Assembly (NCBI GenBank): GCA_900073065.1
Contig: FJOG01000081.1
Location: 93,384-128,891 of the forward strand
DNA: 35,508 nucleotides
Direction of reading: 5' to 3'
DNA from: Phialocephala subalpina
Lineage: Eukaryota > Ascomycota > Leotiomycetes > Helotiales > Mollisiaceae
The first letter of the stretch is position 1; each line of letters opens with the position of its first letter. Positions 1-10,209 of this stretch are shown one piece after another. Both the position numbers and the translations under genes were made by a program. Below the pieces are notes generated by a model. That model had not been told where the DNA came from, did not search any database, and worked only from the letters and a program-made list of their open reading frames with translations.

Positions 1-640
1 TATATATATATATATATATATATATTATTTTTATTAATTTAAGAATTAAATATATTTAAATATTTATTTTATTCGATTTATTATTAAATATATATTTTAT
101 ATAATTAGGAATAATATTTATTAATTATTTTTATAAATCTTTATTATTATTATTATTATTTTTATATTATATTTTTTAAATAAAAATTTATATATAATTA
201 ATAAAAGAAATAAATCTTATTAAAAATAAAAAATAAAAATTTAAAAATAATTATTTAAATATTAATTCGGGAAATTTATAAAGAATTTTAAAAATTCGAT
301 ATAATTTTATAATATAATTAAATTTATTATTTATAGAAAATAATTAATAATAAAAAATAATAAAGATTTTAATTTTTCTAATATTAAAATTATTTTATTT
401 ATAATTTTTATTTTAAATTTATTTTTAAATTAATTATATCGAATATTATTTTGAATTAATTTATAATCTTTTTAATATTTCGCTTCGATATTAATTTTAT
501 TATAATAATATTTTTTAATTTATTTATTTATTAATTTATATTTATTATATTATTTTCTTTATTATTATTTTTTATTTTTTATTTTTTATTTATTTATTCG
601 AGAATATTATATTATTTATTTATTAAATATAATTAGGTTT
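1..640. repeat. AT-rich RIP-degraded block
   Basis: Almost pure A/T sequence starting with a (TA)n run at 1-26. Reading the block by eye I find no CpA and only one TpG, while the few remaining C residues sit in CpG or CpT. That is the expected footprint of repeat-induced point mutation acting on both strands. No ORF or gene is recognisable and the original element cannot be identified. The block gives way to normal composition within about 20 nt near position 640-660. Confidence 0.85.
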
Positions 641-967
641 TATACCTTAGGTATAACCGTAAATGGCCCTACCTGAGTTAAAAGGAGACATCGCGTCTAT
701 CATGTGACAAAGTCACGTGGCAATCACAACTATCAACCCTCAACTTCTTAACGAGTGATCCTGAGTTTATTTGTTACTCCCGAACTCGGCGCTCGATTTG
801 CGTTCTGATTGGGAGGTACGCATGATGCCATCGACCCCGCTCTTCAGCCGTTAGGCTGGCAACCTCAGAAAAAGACCACCTCAAAGAGTTGCATCTTTTT
901 AATCACAGGAAATATTGCGCCCAAAGCAATACTACTCGGTTAGGTTCTCTATCAAACTGCTCACGAG
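641..967. other. Intergenic edge of gene island
   Basis: Composition returns to balanced here. No coding region or RNA gene is visible. The segment presumably holds the promoter and 5' leader of the membrane-protein gene that starts at 968. Confidence 0.5.
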
Positions 968-2244
968 ATGTTGTCTGTCCCTGGCGCTGTTCTGGCTTCG
1001 CTTCTGGCACATGCCTCCCTCGCAAATGCAAGCACACACTTCAGTGATGAGCCTGGTTCATGCCAAATTATCGGCAATGTTGACGTCTACGGTATATATA
1101 AATCTCCCATATAGTCTTAATATTTCACTAACGACAATACATAGGGATTGGCATCCGACTGGGCTACTACCTTCAATTTGTCGCTGTGACGCTCTGCGTT
1201 ATCAGGGACCGAATAGATGATCTGAATGCAGCCCGAAATGGATTCAATGCCTTCAGTATTGCAGTCCTCATCAATCTTTTCCGGAATGCGAACAATACCC
1301 TTGAAATTGAGTGGTACATCGTTTCCAGCCTTGTCATAGTGTTACCCCTCTGTGCGAGCATAGCGGTCGCTTCTGAGAAAGATCGACTGAAGAGCCGATT
1401 GGCGATCAGCATCAATTTCATCATTTACGGCGTATTCCTGCTTGCCCTGCCATGGCATTCCTTCAAAAGAATTGATGCCGGTAGGAAGTCGAACTGCGAG
1501 ATCAAGGTCTGGTGCTGGCGTAGCGTCTACGTATATCACGCCGCGTATCGGATCTTCACAAAGGTTTTTTCCATCATTGGCGCCGTCTGTGGTGTGCTTT
1601 CTCTGGCGTGTGTATACCTGGCGTTTACTAATAGGATTTCTCTGGCTCGATTCGGTGTATCGGACGACTGGTTGAGGACTCTGGGACGGTCGAGTAGGAA
1701 ATTATATCTCATTTGTGCTATTGGGTGTACTTTGCCTACTGGGCTGCTTGCAATCCCGTTTATTGAGAAGACAATCCAGATCAACGATCTCGACATGTCC
1801 GAGGGGCCAATCACTGCTGCCAGCCAATTGGTTCCGCTAGTTATTGGATTTTATGTATTGGTCAACATAGTCATGGCTATCCTGAAGGAGCAATTTTTGA
1901 GTCTTAGGCAGGCGCTGCATCGCTATTGGTCATCTCAGCAACGGAGACAGTCCCGGAAACCGCACAGGGATATCGAGGCTGGTCAGCAAATTGCTGAGGG
2001 AGATGGTAGCGATGAAGTCTCGGAGGACAAAGGAAGGTCTCTTGAAGGAAAGATATATGCAAAGTCGCTAGATGATGTTTCGAGGAATATTGTGGAGCGC
2101 TGGGAAGCCGCTAGTCGATCTAAGACATTGGACGAGACCACATTTCGGGTCCCCACACTCTCTGTTTCCTTCCGCACGCCTGCTATGCCGTCTCGTCCTT
2201 CGTTCCTCCCTGCTCCACCTATTTCTCAAGATAATGGGGCCTAG
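968..2244 (+). CDS. Multi-pass fungal membrane protein, uncharacterised
   Basis: Proposed exons are 968-1091 and 1145-2244, giving 407 residues. The 53-nt intron (1092-1144) has GTATAT at its start, a CTAAC branch site and CATAG at its end; removing it joins an ATG-initiated first exon to the long downstream frame. The N terminus (MLSVPGAVLASLLAHASLA) is hydrophobic and could be a signal peptide or first membrane helix. It is followed by VYGIGIRLGYYLQF, a motif I associate with a large family of fungal integral membrane proteins of unknown function. About seven hydrophobic helices follow, up to roughly residue 275. The last ~120 residues are polar and Ser/Arg-rich, a likely cytoplasmic tail. 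No catalytic motif is visible. The gene stands alone on the + strand beside the AT block. The gene structure is well supported; the function is unknown. Confidence 0.8.
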
Positions 2245-3017
2245 AAACCGGCAGAGGTTGGCAACGGACATTCGCAAGGATAGGGAGCACCGAGATAGCG
2301 CTAGAATATGAACACACTTACGTCTGTTGCCCAAGTTTAAAGAGCTCCGCAGGGAGCCTTTATCATGATACGACTTTCAGCACACTACCGCTCTTTAAGC
2401 TTTGTCGGTTGTTGCCCTCAAGTGCAACCCAAGTCAATGATCCTAGGTGATAGATTAGCGGTCGAAGAAACTGTGGCGCAAGCGGTTTCTGTAGGACCGG
2501 GGTGGGCTATCAAGAGGCTTTTGTTTCCTGATTTGCGAGTACAGTTGCGCAAGTGTTAAGTGACTAACTGAACCAAAGCAGCGAGATTCGATTTTGAGTG
2601 AGAAATATCTGCGTTGTAGCCATTGGTGGCACCGCACGCGCAACATCGTATGGTTAGAGCCGTGGTGGTATATCTCGTGCGACATTTTTTTTAGGGCTTA
2701 TATTAAGTAAAAGTGTTTAATAATCTCTTTGGCATAAAAATTATTAAGATAAGGAGAATAGAACCATTTTTAAATGGCCCTCTCCGCGGCAGGAAAGCCA
2801 TCTTCAACGTTCCTAGTCACTATTCGGGTTGCTTACTAAGTCTAGCCTCCAGATTCCATGGGCATGGATGGGCTTCAACGCCGCGCCTTCGTAGGCTGCA
2901 ACTAACCAGTGAGCCCAAATTAGGATTGCTCTTCCAAATGATTGGTCCTCTGCGGTGCAGTACGTTTCAGCCCTTGGACCCTAACACTCACCACCACTGG
3001 TTCATCCCATTTCTAAG
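2245..3017. other. Intergenic region, no gene seen
   Basis: Frames are short and broken. A small AT-richer patch near 2685-2765 could be a remnant of an old insertion. No N-terminal HET domain that would complete the downstream fragment can be read here; the frame of that fragment is closed by a stop at 2982. Confidence 0.5.
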
Positions 3018-3737
3018 GTGTCAAAAGCGCTTACGCTGATCACTCTGCTGTTCCTTCGGGTGTCATTGTCTAACGGTTTGCTAGCCACTGACCACATTAC
3101 AGTCCTGCCTTTCGACGACTTTGGGAGTTTGGCGGCTGTGAGGCCAAATGTCCCTTTTCCGGGAAATCCATACCCCCAGGAGACGAGCATTAATGAAGTC
3201 TTATGGCGCACCCTTGTGGGGAATCGAGATCTCCAAGGCCGAGTCGCCCCAGCTTCTTTCAGCAGATTACCTGAGATTCATTGGAAAGCTTGTGGTGTAA
3301 GTTCGGATTTCACAGGAAAAGATGCACATACAGTACAGATGATCAGGCTTCCCATATTCAACTCTGTGCGATCGGTATGCCAGGAATGTCAGATTGATGG
3401 TCGGGACTTTCAGTCGTACTTTCCTCCTCAAAGAGACGTAGGCTTTGAGATGACAATTGGACTTGAGGATGCCCTTACCAGAGTTGAGAATGCGTTAACG
3501 GGAAGAAGATTGATGACCACAACTGAGGGATATCTGGGGCTTGCGATTCGTGAAGCCAGGCAAGGAGACCTGGTCGCGATCCTTTATGGCTGCTCTTGTC
3601 CTGTTATACTTAGGAGGAGAGGAGACGGAACATTTCACTTTGTAGGAGAAGCATACATGCATGGAATCATGGATGGAGAGGCCATGGACCGGTTGCAAGC
3701 TGGAAAGTATCAATCTGAGACTTTCACCATCAAGTAG
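3018..3737 (+). pseudogene. HET-family C-terminal fragment, 5' truncated
   Basis: The open frame encodes about 239 residues that read like the C-terminal half of fungal heterokaryon-incompatibility (HET) proteins. It has VLWRTLVGNRD near residue 61, RRLMTTTEGYLGLA near 163, then a GDLVAILYGCSCPVILRR segment and VGEAYMHGIMDGEAMD before the stop. These match the usual HET C-terminal order 'WRTLIGNR ... GRR.F.T..GYLG ... GD...L.G...P.ILR ... G..YVHG.M.GEA'. The frame opens at a GTG, not ATG; the first in-frame ATG is at 3339, inside the conserved part. The HET domain itself is missing upstream. It is either a truncated gene or the last exon of a model whose 5' exons have decayed. HET proteins trigger cell death on non-self recognition; this fragment alone would lack the signalling domain. 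Confidence 0.65.
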
Positions 3738-3907
3738 AAGTCCAAAAGGAGACCAGGATCAAATTGCTGTTAGATTCTGGGACAACGATCTCCGTCAAGT
3801 GTTACTTTCCATTCGATAATTATCTTCCCAATCAACGAAGTCGCTGCAGTCAAATAAAGAGAACATCCCAAAATTCAACGTCGCAGTCCAGCTTTCTCTC
3901 CTCAAGC

Positions 3908-5578
3908 TCACCACCCGGAGTTCCAACCTCCACATCGTCCACTTCCACTAACGCCTGAGTTCGCGCTATAGCAATCATTCCACTGATTGGTACATTTCGT
4001 GGTCGCACTACTATAGGTATCCAAGCCTCCTGCTCCCGAGTTTCCCTTGCAGCTTTGAGCATAGGTCGTCGTGCAGCTCGAATACTGAGAGTCACAAGCG
4101 TCTTTACAGCCTTGCCAAACTGACCCAGAGCCCCCAGATCCAGGTTTGTAGGACTTGCATTTTGTCGTGTCTGGCGAGATATAGAGTTTGAAAGGGTTCT
4201 GGACGTAATCTGAGTATAGATTGTTGCAGGTCAGGACTGGGAGTGAGACGTTCCCAACCGGAGTCGACGACGTGTATCCTTTGGGAGGATTATTTGGCTG
4301 CTTACAGACATTGCTCGTTGTCGGTACCGGGACACACGAAGTTGTTGTCGATGTGGTTGACGTTGTTTTTGATGTCGGAGAGCACGTATACACTGAAGTT
4401 GACAGAGTAGGAGATGGTGAGGTGTATCCAGGTGGAGGATATTTGGACTTGCACTTGGTGGCGGAGCAAGATGTACCTGGGCAGTAGCCGGAGCAATAGT
4501 TGCTAATGCTTTGGCACCAGGATCCAAATTCGAAACACTGCAATGATGCGGGAAACCCGGCATTCAGGAAACAAGAGGCCACTTGAACCGAACATGCGCT
4601 GACAGCTGTAGTGCAAGACTTTGAATCACTGAAAGCAGGAATGGGAGTCGAGCACCATTTCCCGCACGTGTATTCGCATGTCGGTGTCGCTGAGACGGTA
4701 ATGGTTGAGGTGCAAAGGGTCGGAGTCGGAGTTGAGCTGGTGGTACTGGACGATGGAGGGGGAGGTGGGGTTCCTCCTGTGCAAGGTTGAGTTGACTCAA
4801 TGTCTGCAGCAACATACAGGTTCAAGAGAGCCGGACCACCACAAGTCTCCGAAGAATTTCCAGCGCAGGGCATGCTGCATTGGCTTGAATCGACTTTGGA
4901 AGTCGAGTTGCCGAGGACCACTCCACAGAAGCATTGTGATCCGTATTCTACACCTGCGAAAGCATAGCCACCATCTTTGCAGGCAAACAAGCAGGACTCC
5001 ACCGTTATGGTAGAAGCGTTTACTTGGTCCTGTTGCCACGGCAAGGTTCGGCCAGTGGCCGTGAGGTCGGTGTAGCAGCCGAGGGGTTTATAGTCCGAGA
5101 TGGTGGAGTTGTTCTCGACGGGGTACGTTGGATCTTGGTAGACGGAGACATAGTCGGTTCCCCCGCAGATTTCGGACGTGTCTCCGGCGCAAGGATCTGA
5201 ACAGTATGACTCGTCGACTTGGGGTCCATTGACCGATGCTCCACAGAAGCATTCTCCATAATATTCAAGGCCAGCATATTGATAACCATTCCCTATGAAA
5301 GTCAGCGTGTGTCCAAAAAGTTTGACTGAGGACGTGATACCTTTGCAGAATGCAGTACAGACTTCAACTGTCATGTTACCGCTAGGCAGATCGGTACGAT
5401 AGATCAATGCTGTGGTCGGTGTGCTAGGGTCCTCGAAGCATCCGGCGTATTTGTATGGGGTGTAGCTACTGCAGGAGGGTAGAGGTGGAGTCCATCGTTT
5501 TGCAACATGAGACGCAGATGCATTGGCAATAAGCGAGAGAAACACGGAAGAAACGAGAGAGATCTTGAGGTTCAACAT
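3908..5578 (-). CDS. Secreted protein with two WSC domains and Cys-rich tail
   Basis: Start chosen at the ATG at 5578 because it gives a clean signal peptide (MLNLKISLVSSVFLSLIANA). Proposed exons are 5341-5578 and 3908-5292, giving 540 residues. Two WSC domains follow the signal: the first begins YKYAGCFEDP and contains GYQYAGLEYYGECFCG; the second begins PLGCYTDL and contains GYAFAGVEYGSQCFCG, each ending in a CGG-type motif. WSC domains bind cell-wall or other glycans. After them come a Pro/Ser/Thr-rich linker, a Cys-rich region and a Gly/Cys-rich end, RCGGWNSGW. No C-terminal membrane helix is seen, so it is probably secreted rather than a Wsc1-type stress sensor. A 48-nt stretch (5293-5340) inside WSC1 is in frame without a stop but has GTATCA...CTGAC...CATAG; removing it restores normal WSC spacing. 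An upstream in-frame ATG at 5632 would bury the signal peptide. Confidence 0.85.
   Translation of the reverse strand: MLNLKISLVSSVFLSLIANASASHVAKRWTPPLPSCSSYTPYKYAGCFEDPSTPTTALIYRTDLPSGNMTVEVCTAFCKGITSSVKLFGHTLTFIGNGYQYAGLEYYGECFCGASVNGPQVDESYCSDPCAGDTSEICGGTDYVSVYQDPTYPVENNSTISDYKPLGCYTDLTATGRTLPWQQDQVNASTITVESCLFACKDGGYAFAGVEYGSQCFCGVVLGNSTSKVDSSQCSMPCAGNSSETCGGPALLNLYVAADIESTQPCTGGTPPPPPSSSTTSSTPTPTLCTSTITVSATPTCEYTCGKWCSTPIPAFSDSKSCTTAVSACSVQVASCFLNAGFPASLQCFEFGSWCQSISNYCSGYCPGTSCSATKCKSKYPPPGYTSPSPTLSTSVYTCSPTSKTTSTTSTTTSCVPVPTTSNVCKQPNNPPKGYTSSTPVGNVSLPVLTCNNLYSDYVQNPFKLYISPDTTKCKSYKPGSGGSGSVWQGCKDACDSQYSSCTTTYAQSCKGNSGAGGLDTYSSATTKCTNQWNDCYSANSGVSGSGRCGGWNSGW
5293..5340 (-). other. In-frame 48-nt intron hidden inside WSC domain
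   Basis: On the minus strand the stretch begins GTATCACG, has a GCTGAC branch-like site and ends TTTCATAG. Its length is a multiple of three and it has no stop, so an ORF caller reads through it and inserts 16 residues between FCKG and NGYQYAG. The second WSC domain of the same protein has no such insertion. Confidence 0.75.
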
Positions 5579-6917
5579 CGTGTACTTGTGAACGACTGAT
5601 GGACTGGGAGAGGAGGAAGCGAACGTGGGCAAGCGAATGGGATGTTGGGGAAGTGAGGAAATAAATGGGAAAATGAGACAATCAAGAAGCTCCTGCGAGC
5701 CCTGTCACTGACATCAATACACTACAATGGTAACTTCCACAATGGTAACTTGTGGCTTCTATCGGTACCAATACGAAGTAGCAGGAGGTGATATTGGGAT
5801 CGCATGGGTGCAGGTCTGCATGCGGGAAGTAATTAAAAGCAGTGTCGAATACGAGGAAAATTTGCTTCGAACTCAAGCAAATGGGTTTCATTCCATCGGG
5901 ACATGGGCGGGCGAGAGAGAAGCTTTCCGAGGAGCATATCGTGGCTTCATAACATCCGTTCTCGTGTACACGGTGTACGAGACATCATGGCTCTCGAATG
6001 GTCTGAGCATCAGATCCGAGCCGATGAGGCGGCTGAGAAAGCGGAAGCTCGGATCGTGAAATATTGAACAAGCACTCGAGGATCCCCGGCTGCATCGTAC
6101 CTTGAAGATACAGGGGCAGTCAGGTCAGGAACGGGAATTACCCCGCTATCTGTGGCTGGCAGAAATTGTTATCATTGGAGGGAAGATTTTGAGGCTGCAT
6201 CAAATATTGGACGTGCCGTTAAGCTTAGAATATCTGACGATTTCGGGAGCTCGTGCATGGTGCCTGCTCACGGTCGAAGGTGACTAACAAAAGCTTAAGC
6301 TGACGGGAAGCTTACGAGCAGTGGCAGGCACTCACCAGAACCACCCCGAACTATTCGACGTATCGAGGATTCTCATCCTTCCATTGCTCTGCGCTTGTTT
6401 TCTCGCGGTGAAAAGTATGGTATACCTTTGAGATTTCAAGGTGTTATTGATACAGGATGAAGTGGAAGAGGGGTAAAAATTCAGGCGCGTCGAGATTTTT
6501 AACCAGCAAGGGTTGGTGCCTCAGGTTTAAAGTCATCCAAAGGGAGGAGGTTCAGGGGAAGCGAGACGTGCGCGGGAAGGGAGAAAATAATGTCAGAAGC
6601 ATTCAAAATAGACAAATCTAGGATTCCCGGTAAGGATGAGCCGGAAGCAAGAGGATCATCCCGAAAAGGTGATGGTGTTTTCAAACTGCGAGGTTTCCCC
6701 TCATTCGCCCCTTGCCCCCATCTCGGCAGATTGTCGGGAATATCAGCCCAGTGAGGGTGGTTGCAACTGCCCCTTTCGATACCACATCTCCCCACTCCAA
6801 CCTCCTTACCCCACCACCATCAACGCATCAACACAGACATGGTGCAGACATTGATCTAAGATTCTTCTCGTAACGGTGACTAAGAAAACGCAGCCTTCAT
6901 GAAACTGCTAATGTTCA
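5579..6917. other. 1.3-kb intergenic region, no gene seen
   Basis: This lies between the divergent starts of the WSC gene and the DUF1593 gene and probably holds both promoters. Short frames exist on both strands but none has recognisable motifs. A 22-codon ATG frame near 5988 encodes a charged helical peptide; it is too short to call. Confidence 0.5.
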
Positions 6918-8411
6918 ATGTCAACGGTCAAAAAGCTACCTACCATCAAACCGACCCGATATTTTTACAAATTTTCGTACACCGGCAATATGGATTTCCA
7001 AAGCATCCCTCCATTCAAATCCAAGCCTCATATTGCGGTTCTCACAGATATCTGTAATGAACCGGATGACGCAGAATCCATGACACGATTCCTCCTATAC
7101 GCAAACGAATTCAATATCGATGCCCTTGTCGCCACGACTTCAACATGGCAGCGCACTTCAACACACAAGGAAGAAATATTTAAAATCGTGGACGCCTATG
7201 GAACTGCGGTCGAAAATTTGAACGCGCATGTCCCGCCATCACGACAATATCCGGCAGCATCGTCTCTCCGCTCAGTGGTCCGTTCGGGTTTGAATGGGTT
7301 TGGCATGTCAGCAGCTCGAGGAGCATTGAGCGAAGGAACGGAGCTTCTCATCAAAGCTATCGATGCCTCAGAGCTGATATGGGTTCTCATCTGGGGCGGT
7401 TCTAATGTCCTCGCTCAAGCTCTTCTCGAGGTTCAAAAGACCAGAAGCAAGATTGAGCTGGAACTGTTCACTTCCAAAATTCGAGTCTACGCCATCTCAG
7501 ACCAAGATGATGCTGGTCCTTGGGTCCGATTGCATTTCCCGAAGATCTTTTATATCGCAAGCATCCACGCATTCAATTACTATGGTATGGCAGCATGGGC
7601 TGGTATCAGTGGAGAGACTTACTACGGATTTGATCATGGTGGCCCAGATTCGAGTCTTGTTACTAAGGAATGGCTCAAGACAAATATCCAGATTGGACCA
7701 TATGGCTCTGTTTACCCTGACCCTGTTTTCATTCCCGAAGGCGATACGCCGACCTTCCTTTCTCTCATTCAGAATGGCCTCACAGACCCTCTCCAACCAT
7801 CCTGGGGAGGATGGGGAGGGCGGTATAACCTCACTGATCTGAGTGCAGAGAGTCTACACTACAGCGATGCTCCGGACTCGGTGGTGGGAGAGGATGGGAG
7901 GACCTACACTAGTAGCCAAGCAACAATCTGGAGATGGCGTAAAGCATATCAAGGAGACTTTGCGGCACGGATCCAATGGACTTTGAGTCCTGAGTTTCAG
8001 TCAGCGAATCATGCACCAGTCATTGTATTGAATGGAGACATTGGTCTGGAGACGCTCCATCTCAAAGTCAGGTTTGGCGAGATAGTGAAGTTGGATGCCT
8101 CCGAGAGCTGGGATCCAGATGGCAACGAGCTCACCTTCAAGTGGATGCACTACGGGGAGCCAAGTGCTACACAATGGACGTGTAGATTTGAAGTTCCTAA
8201 GCTAGGGTTCGAGGATATTTCAAGCGAAAAGAACATGGGGAGAGTCCAGGTGAGAGTTCCGGGGAAGGATGATGGGTGCATGTTTCCTTTGGATGAGACA
8301 AAGATCATGAAATACGGCCCTAAGACATACCATATAATTCTGGAAGTTGTGGACAATGGAAAGTTTCCAATGAGAGCTTATCGAAGGGTTTTGGTTGAGG
8401 TTGGAGAGTGA
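6918..8411 (+). CDS. DUF1593 / Sde182-like nucleoside-hydrolase-fold protein
   Basis: Uninterrupted frame of 497 residues. After a short leader comes KPHIAVLTDICNEPDDAES, the acidic nucleoside-hydrolase-like motif of the DUF1593 (Sde182) family. Downstream are LVATTSTWQRTSTHKEEIFK, VLIWGGSNVLAQALLEV and AISDQDDAGPWVRLHFP, all typical of the family's N-terminal domain. The C-terminal part has a PKD-like segment (VKLDASESWDPDGNELTFKW) before LEVVDNGKFP, matching the usual second domain. The family is known from bacterial cellulose-binding proteins and many fungi; its substrate is not established. There is no signal peptide from the ATG at 6918. The ATG at 6990, giving a protein that starts MDFQSIPPF, puts the conserved motif closer to the N terminus and is an equally reasonable start. 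It lies 291 bp from the 3' end of the reductase gene, converging with it. Confidence 0.85.
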   Translation: MSTVKKLPTIKPTRYFYKFSYTGNMDFQSIPPFKSKPHIAVLTDICNEPDDAESMTRFLLYANEFNIDALVATTSTWQRTSTHKEEIFKIVDAYGTAVENLNAHVPPSRQYPAASSLRSVVRSGLNGFGMSAARGALSEGTELLIKAIDASELIWVLIWGGSNVLAQALLEVQKTRSKIELELFTSKIRVYAISDQDDAGPWVRLHFPKIFYIASIHAFNYYGMAAWAGISGETYYGFDHGGPDSSLVTKEWLKTNIQIGPYGSVYPDPVFIPEGDTPTFLSLIQNGLTDPLQPSWGGWGGRYNLTDLSAESLHYSDAPDSVVGEDGRTYTSSQATIWRWRKAYQGDFAARIQWTLSPEFQSANHAPVIVLNGDIGLETLHLKVRFGEIVKLDASESWDPDGNELTFKWMHYGEPSATQWTCRFEVPKLGFEDISSEKNMGRVQVRVPGKDDGCMFPLDETKIMKYGPKTYHIILEVVDNGKFPMRAYRRVLVEVGE

Positions 8412-8702
8412 GGAGGTACAGCTGTGTAACTATGATGGTACCTCGCCACAAGCAATTGGTATCTAGATAGATGGTCAAAGATCATTCTAATTTCACTTCG
8501 AGAATTTTGAAGTTCCAAAAATTGGCATTTCAGCGCGTTCACGGTTGCGTTGCATTGCTTCAAACAAGAGCTTCAAACAGGTCACATCAAATGCCAAGTT
8601 GCCAACTCGAAAAAGTCATGATATCAATTGTTATATTGAGGATGAAGGTCTCGCATGTCCAATATTCAAACGTGCTGTACCCAAATTCTGCCATCGAGGT
8701 AT

Positions 8703-9828
8703 TTAACTAAAGATCCGAATTGGGCGATTCTGCAAGTAGAATCCAGGATCGTTGAACCTCAGGCCACGATCAAGCTGGGAAATTTCCTCCAATTCCTGAT
8801 CCGTTAACGAAAAGTCATTGACCTCGAGATTTTGTTTCAGCCTATCCTTATTATTAGACTTCGGAATGATGGCAATCCCCCTGCACCTGTTAGGCCTTAT
8901 GGTTACTCGAATCAACGGGATCTTACCTCTGTGTTGCCCACCTCAAGAGTATTTGGCCGGGGCTTCGTGCGTACTTTTGAGCGAGTTTCTTCACAACCTC
9001 AGTATCAAACAGCATGGGAACATCGGCGGCTCTCTTCCTGAAAGCAGGAGGCAATTCGAGGAAGCTTTGTGGGCCAAATGTTGAGTAGCCGGTGACCACT
9101 ATCCCTTCTTCCTGAGCCATGGCAATGAGCTGTGGTTGAACCAGGTACGGGTGATGTTCAATTTGCAAGGATGAGATGGGATGCCTAGCATAAGAAATCA
9201 CATCATACAAAAGCTGAGTATCGAAATTGCTGACGCCAATTGAGCGAACGAGGCCTTCATCAACGAGCTTCTCCATCGCTTGCCATGTTTCCATAATAGG
9301 AACTTTGGCAACGGAGACTGTTTCGTGGGCAGCATCCATCCACCAAGCCTGTGGACTATTAGCCAGCCTCTAAATGCACTTTAGGAAAGCATACTGGGTA
9401 CTGTAGCGTGGATGGTTCAATGTAGTCCAGTGCAACAGGAAAATGCATCAAGTACAAGTCGATGTATCCGAGCCCCCATGTCTCATTTTGGAAAATTCCC
9501 ATCTGTGCAACATGTTCCCTGGAAATTTTGATCAGCGTAAATTTTCCTGTAAGATCTTTTGAACGGACTTCTTATGATAGTTATTCCACAATTTCGTTGT
9601 GATAAAGACCTCGTCTCTCGTAACCAGACCATCCTTGATTGCCCTTCGAATACCCTCGCCTGCTTCCTTTTCATTTGCATAATCATATGCGCCATCAAAC
9701 AGCCTGTATCCCGTTTGAATCGCAGCGTAAACAATCTCAGCCGTCGTCTTCTGATCAACTTTCCAAAGACCAAATCCAACGAGTGGCATATGATAGCCGG
9801 AGGCCAGTTTTACGGTTTCATTGACCAT
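8703..9828 (-). CDS. Aldo-keto reductase, D-xylose reductase type
   Basis: Spliced model: 9569-9828, 9395-9518, 8927-9348, 8703-8880, giving 327 residues, the usual size. Three introns (50, 46 and 46 nt) each restore family sequence: [25 protein letters not shown] and [14 protein letters not shown]. The aldo-keto reductase catalytic tetrad is present at Asp45 and Tyr50 ([10 protein letters not shown]), Lys79 (TTKLWN) and His112 (LMHFP). The cofactor motif [14 protein letters not shown] holds the Lys-Ser-Asn...Arg set. The enzyme should reduce an aldopentose to a pentitol (D-xylose to xylitol or L-arabinose to L-arabinitol) with NAD(P)H in the cytosol. The C-terminal tail ([12 protein letters not shown]) differs from classic xylose reductases, so it may be a paralogue with another sugar preference. 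It is divergent from the polyol dehydrogenase gene, 381 bp apart. Confidence 0.9.
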
Positions 9829-10209
9829 CTTGACTTGGGAGATTGAGGCAATCGAGGGATGTAGAAAGAAATCGATGTTAAATCTCAAAGTTGGTTGGAG
9901 GCTTCAGCAATATCGTAAAAGCTGTAAGTAATTGGAATCTCCGGGAGTGGGCCTCATGGGTTCGTGGTTGCAACTTCCTCTCTCGGCACGACTACTGAGT
10001 TCCCACATTCCCACTTGGTTTATCTCGCTCGCAACCAACAACCGTTTCATCCCCACCTGAGGGTTGCAGGTTGAAGCTTCTGTGTCAGCATCCATCCACT
10101 AAGAATACGCGAGATTTGAGTACGTACTTTCTCAACAGGCGTTCTGAATTGATTCGATCGTTGCACTTACTGCTTCCCTCTGCAGTTTGTCACCAAGAGA
10201 GACTGAAAG
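9829..10209. promoter_or_regulatory. Shared divergent promoter of reductase/dehydrogenase pair
   Basis: This 381-bp stretch separates the two start codons and must hold both promoters and 5' leaders. I see two SYGGRG-type (CreA carbon-repressor consensus) hexamers on the minus strand, at 9939-9944 (CTCCGG on +) and 10051-10056 (CCCCAC on +). I see no GGCTAA (XlnR-type) site. Such hexamers are common by chance, so only the shared layout is firm. Confidence 0.5.

Noticed and set aside
2713..3039. 108-residue ORF upstream of the HET fragment
   Set aside because: No similarity to a HET domain and in a different frame from the fragment; composition looks non-coding.
4221..4487. Plus-strand ORF rich in Val and Gly
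   Set aside because: Antisense shadow of the Thr/Ser/Pro-rich tail of the WSC gene.
5988..6060. Short charged peptide (22 codons) in the intergenic region
   Set aside because: Too short, with no conserved motif and no splice signals that would extend it convincingly.
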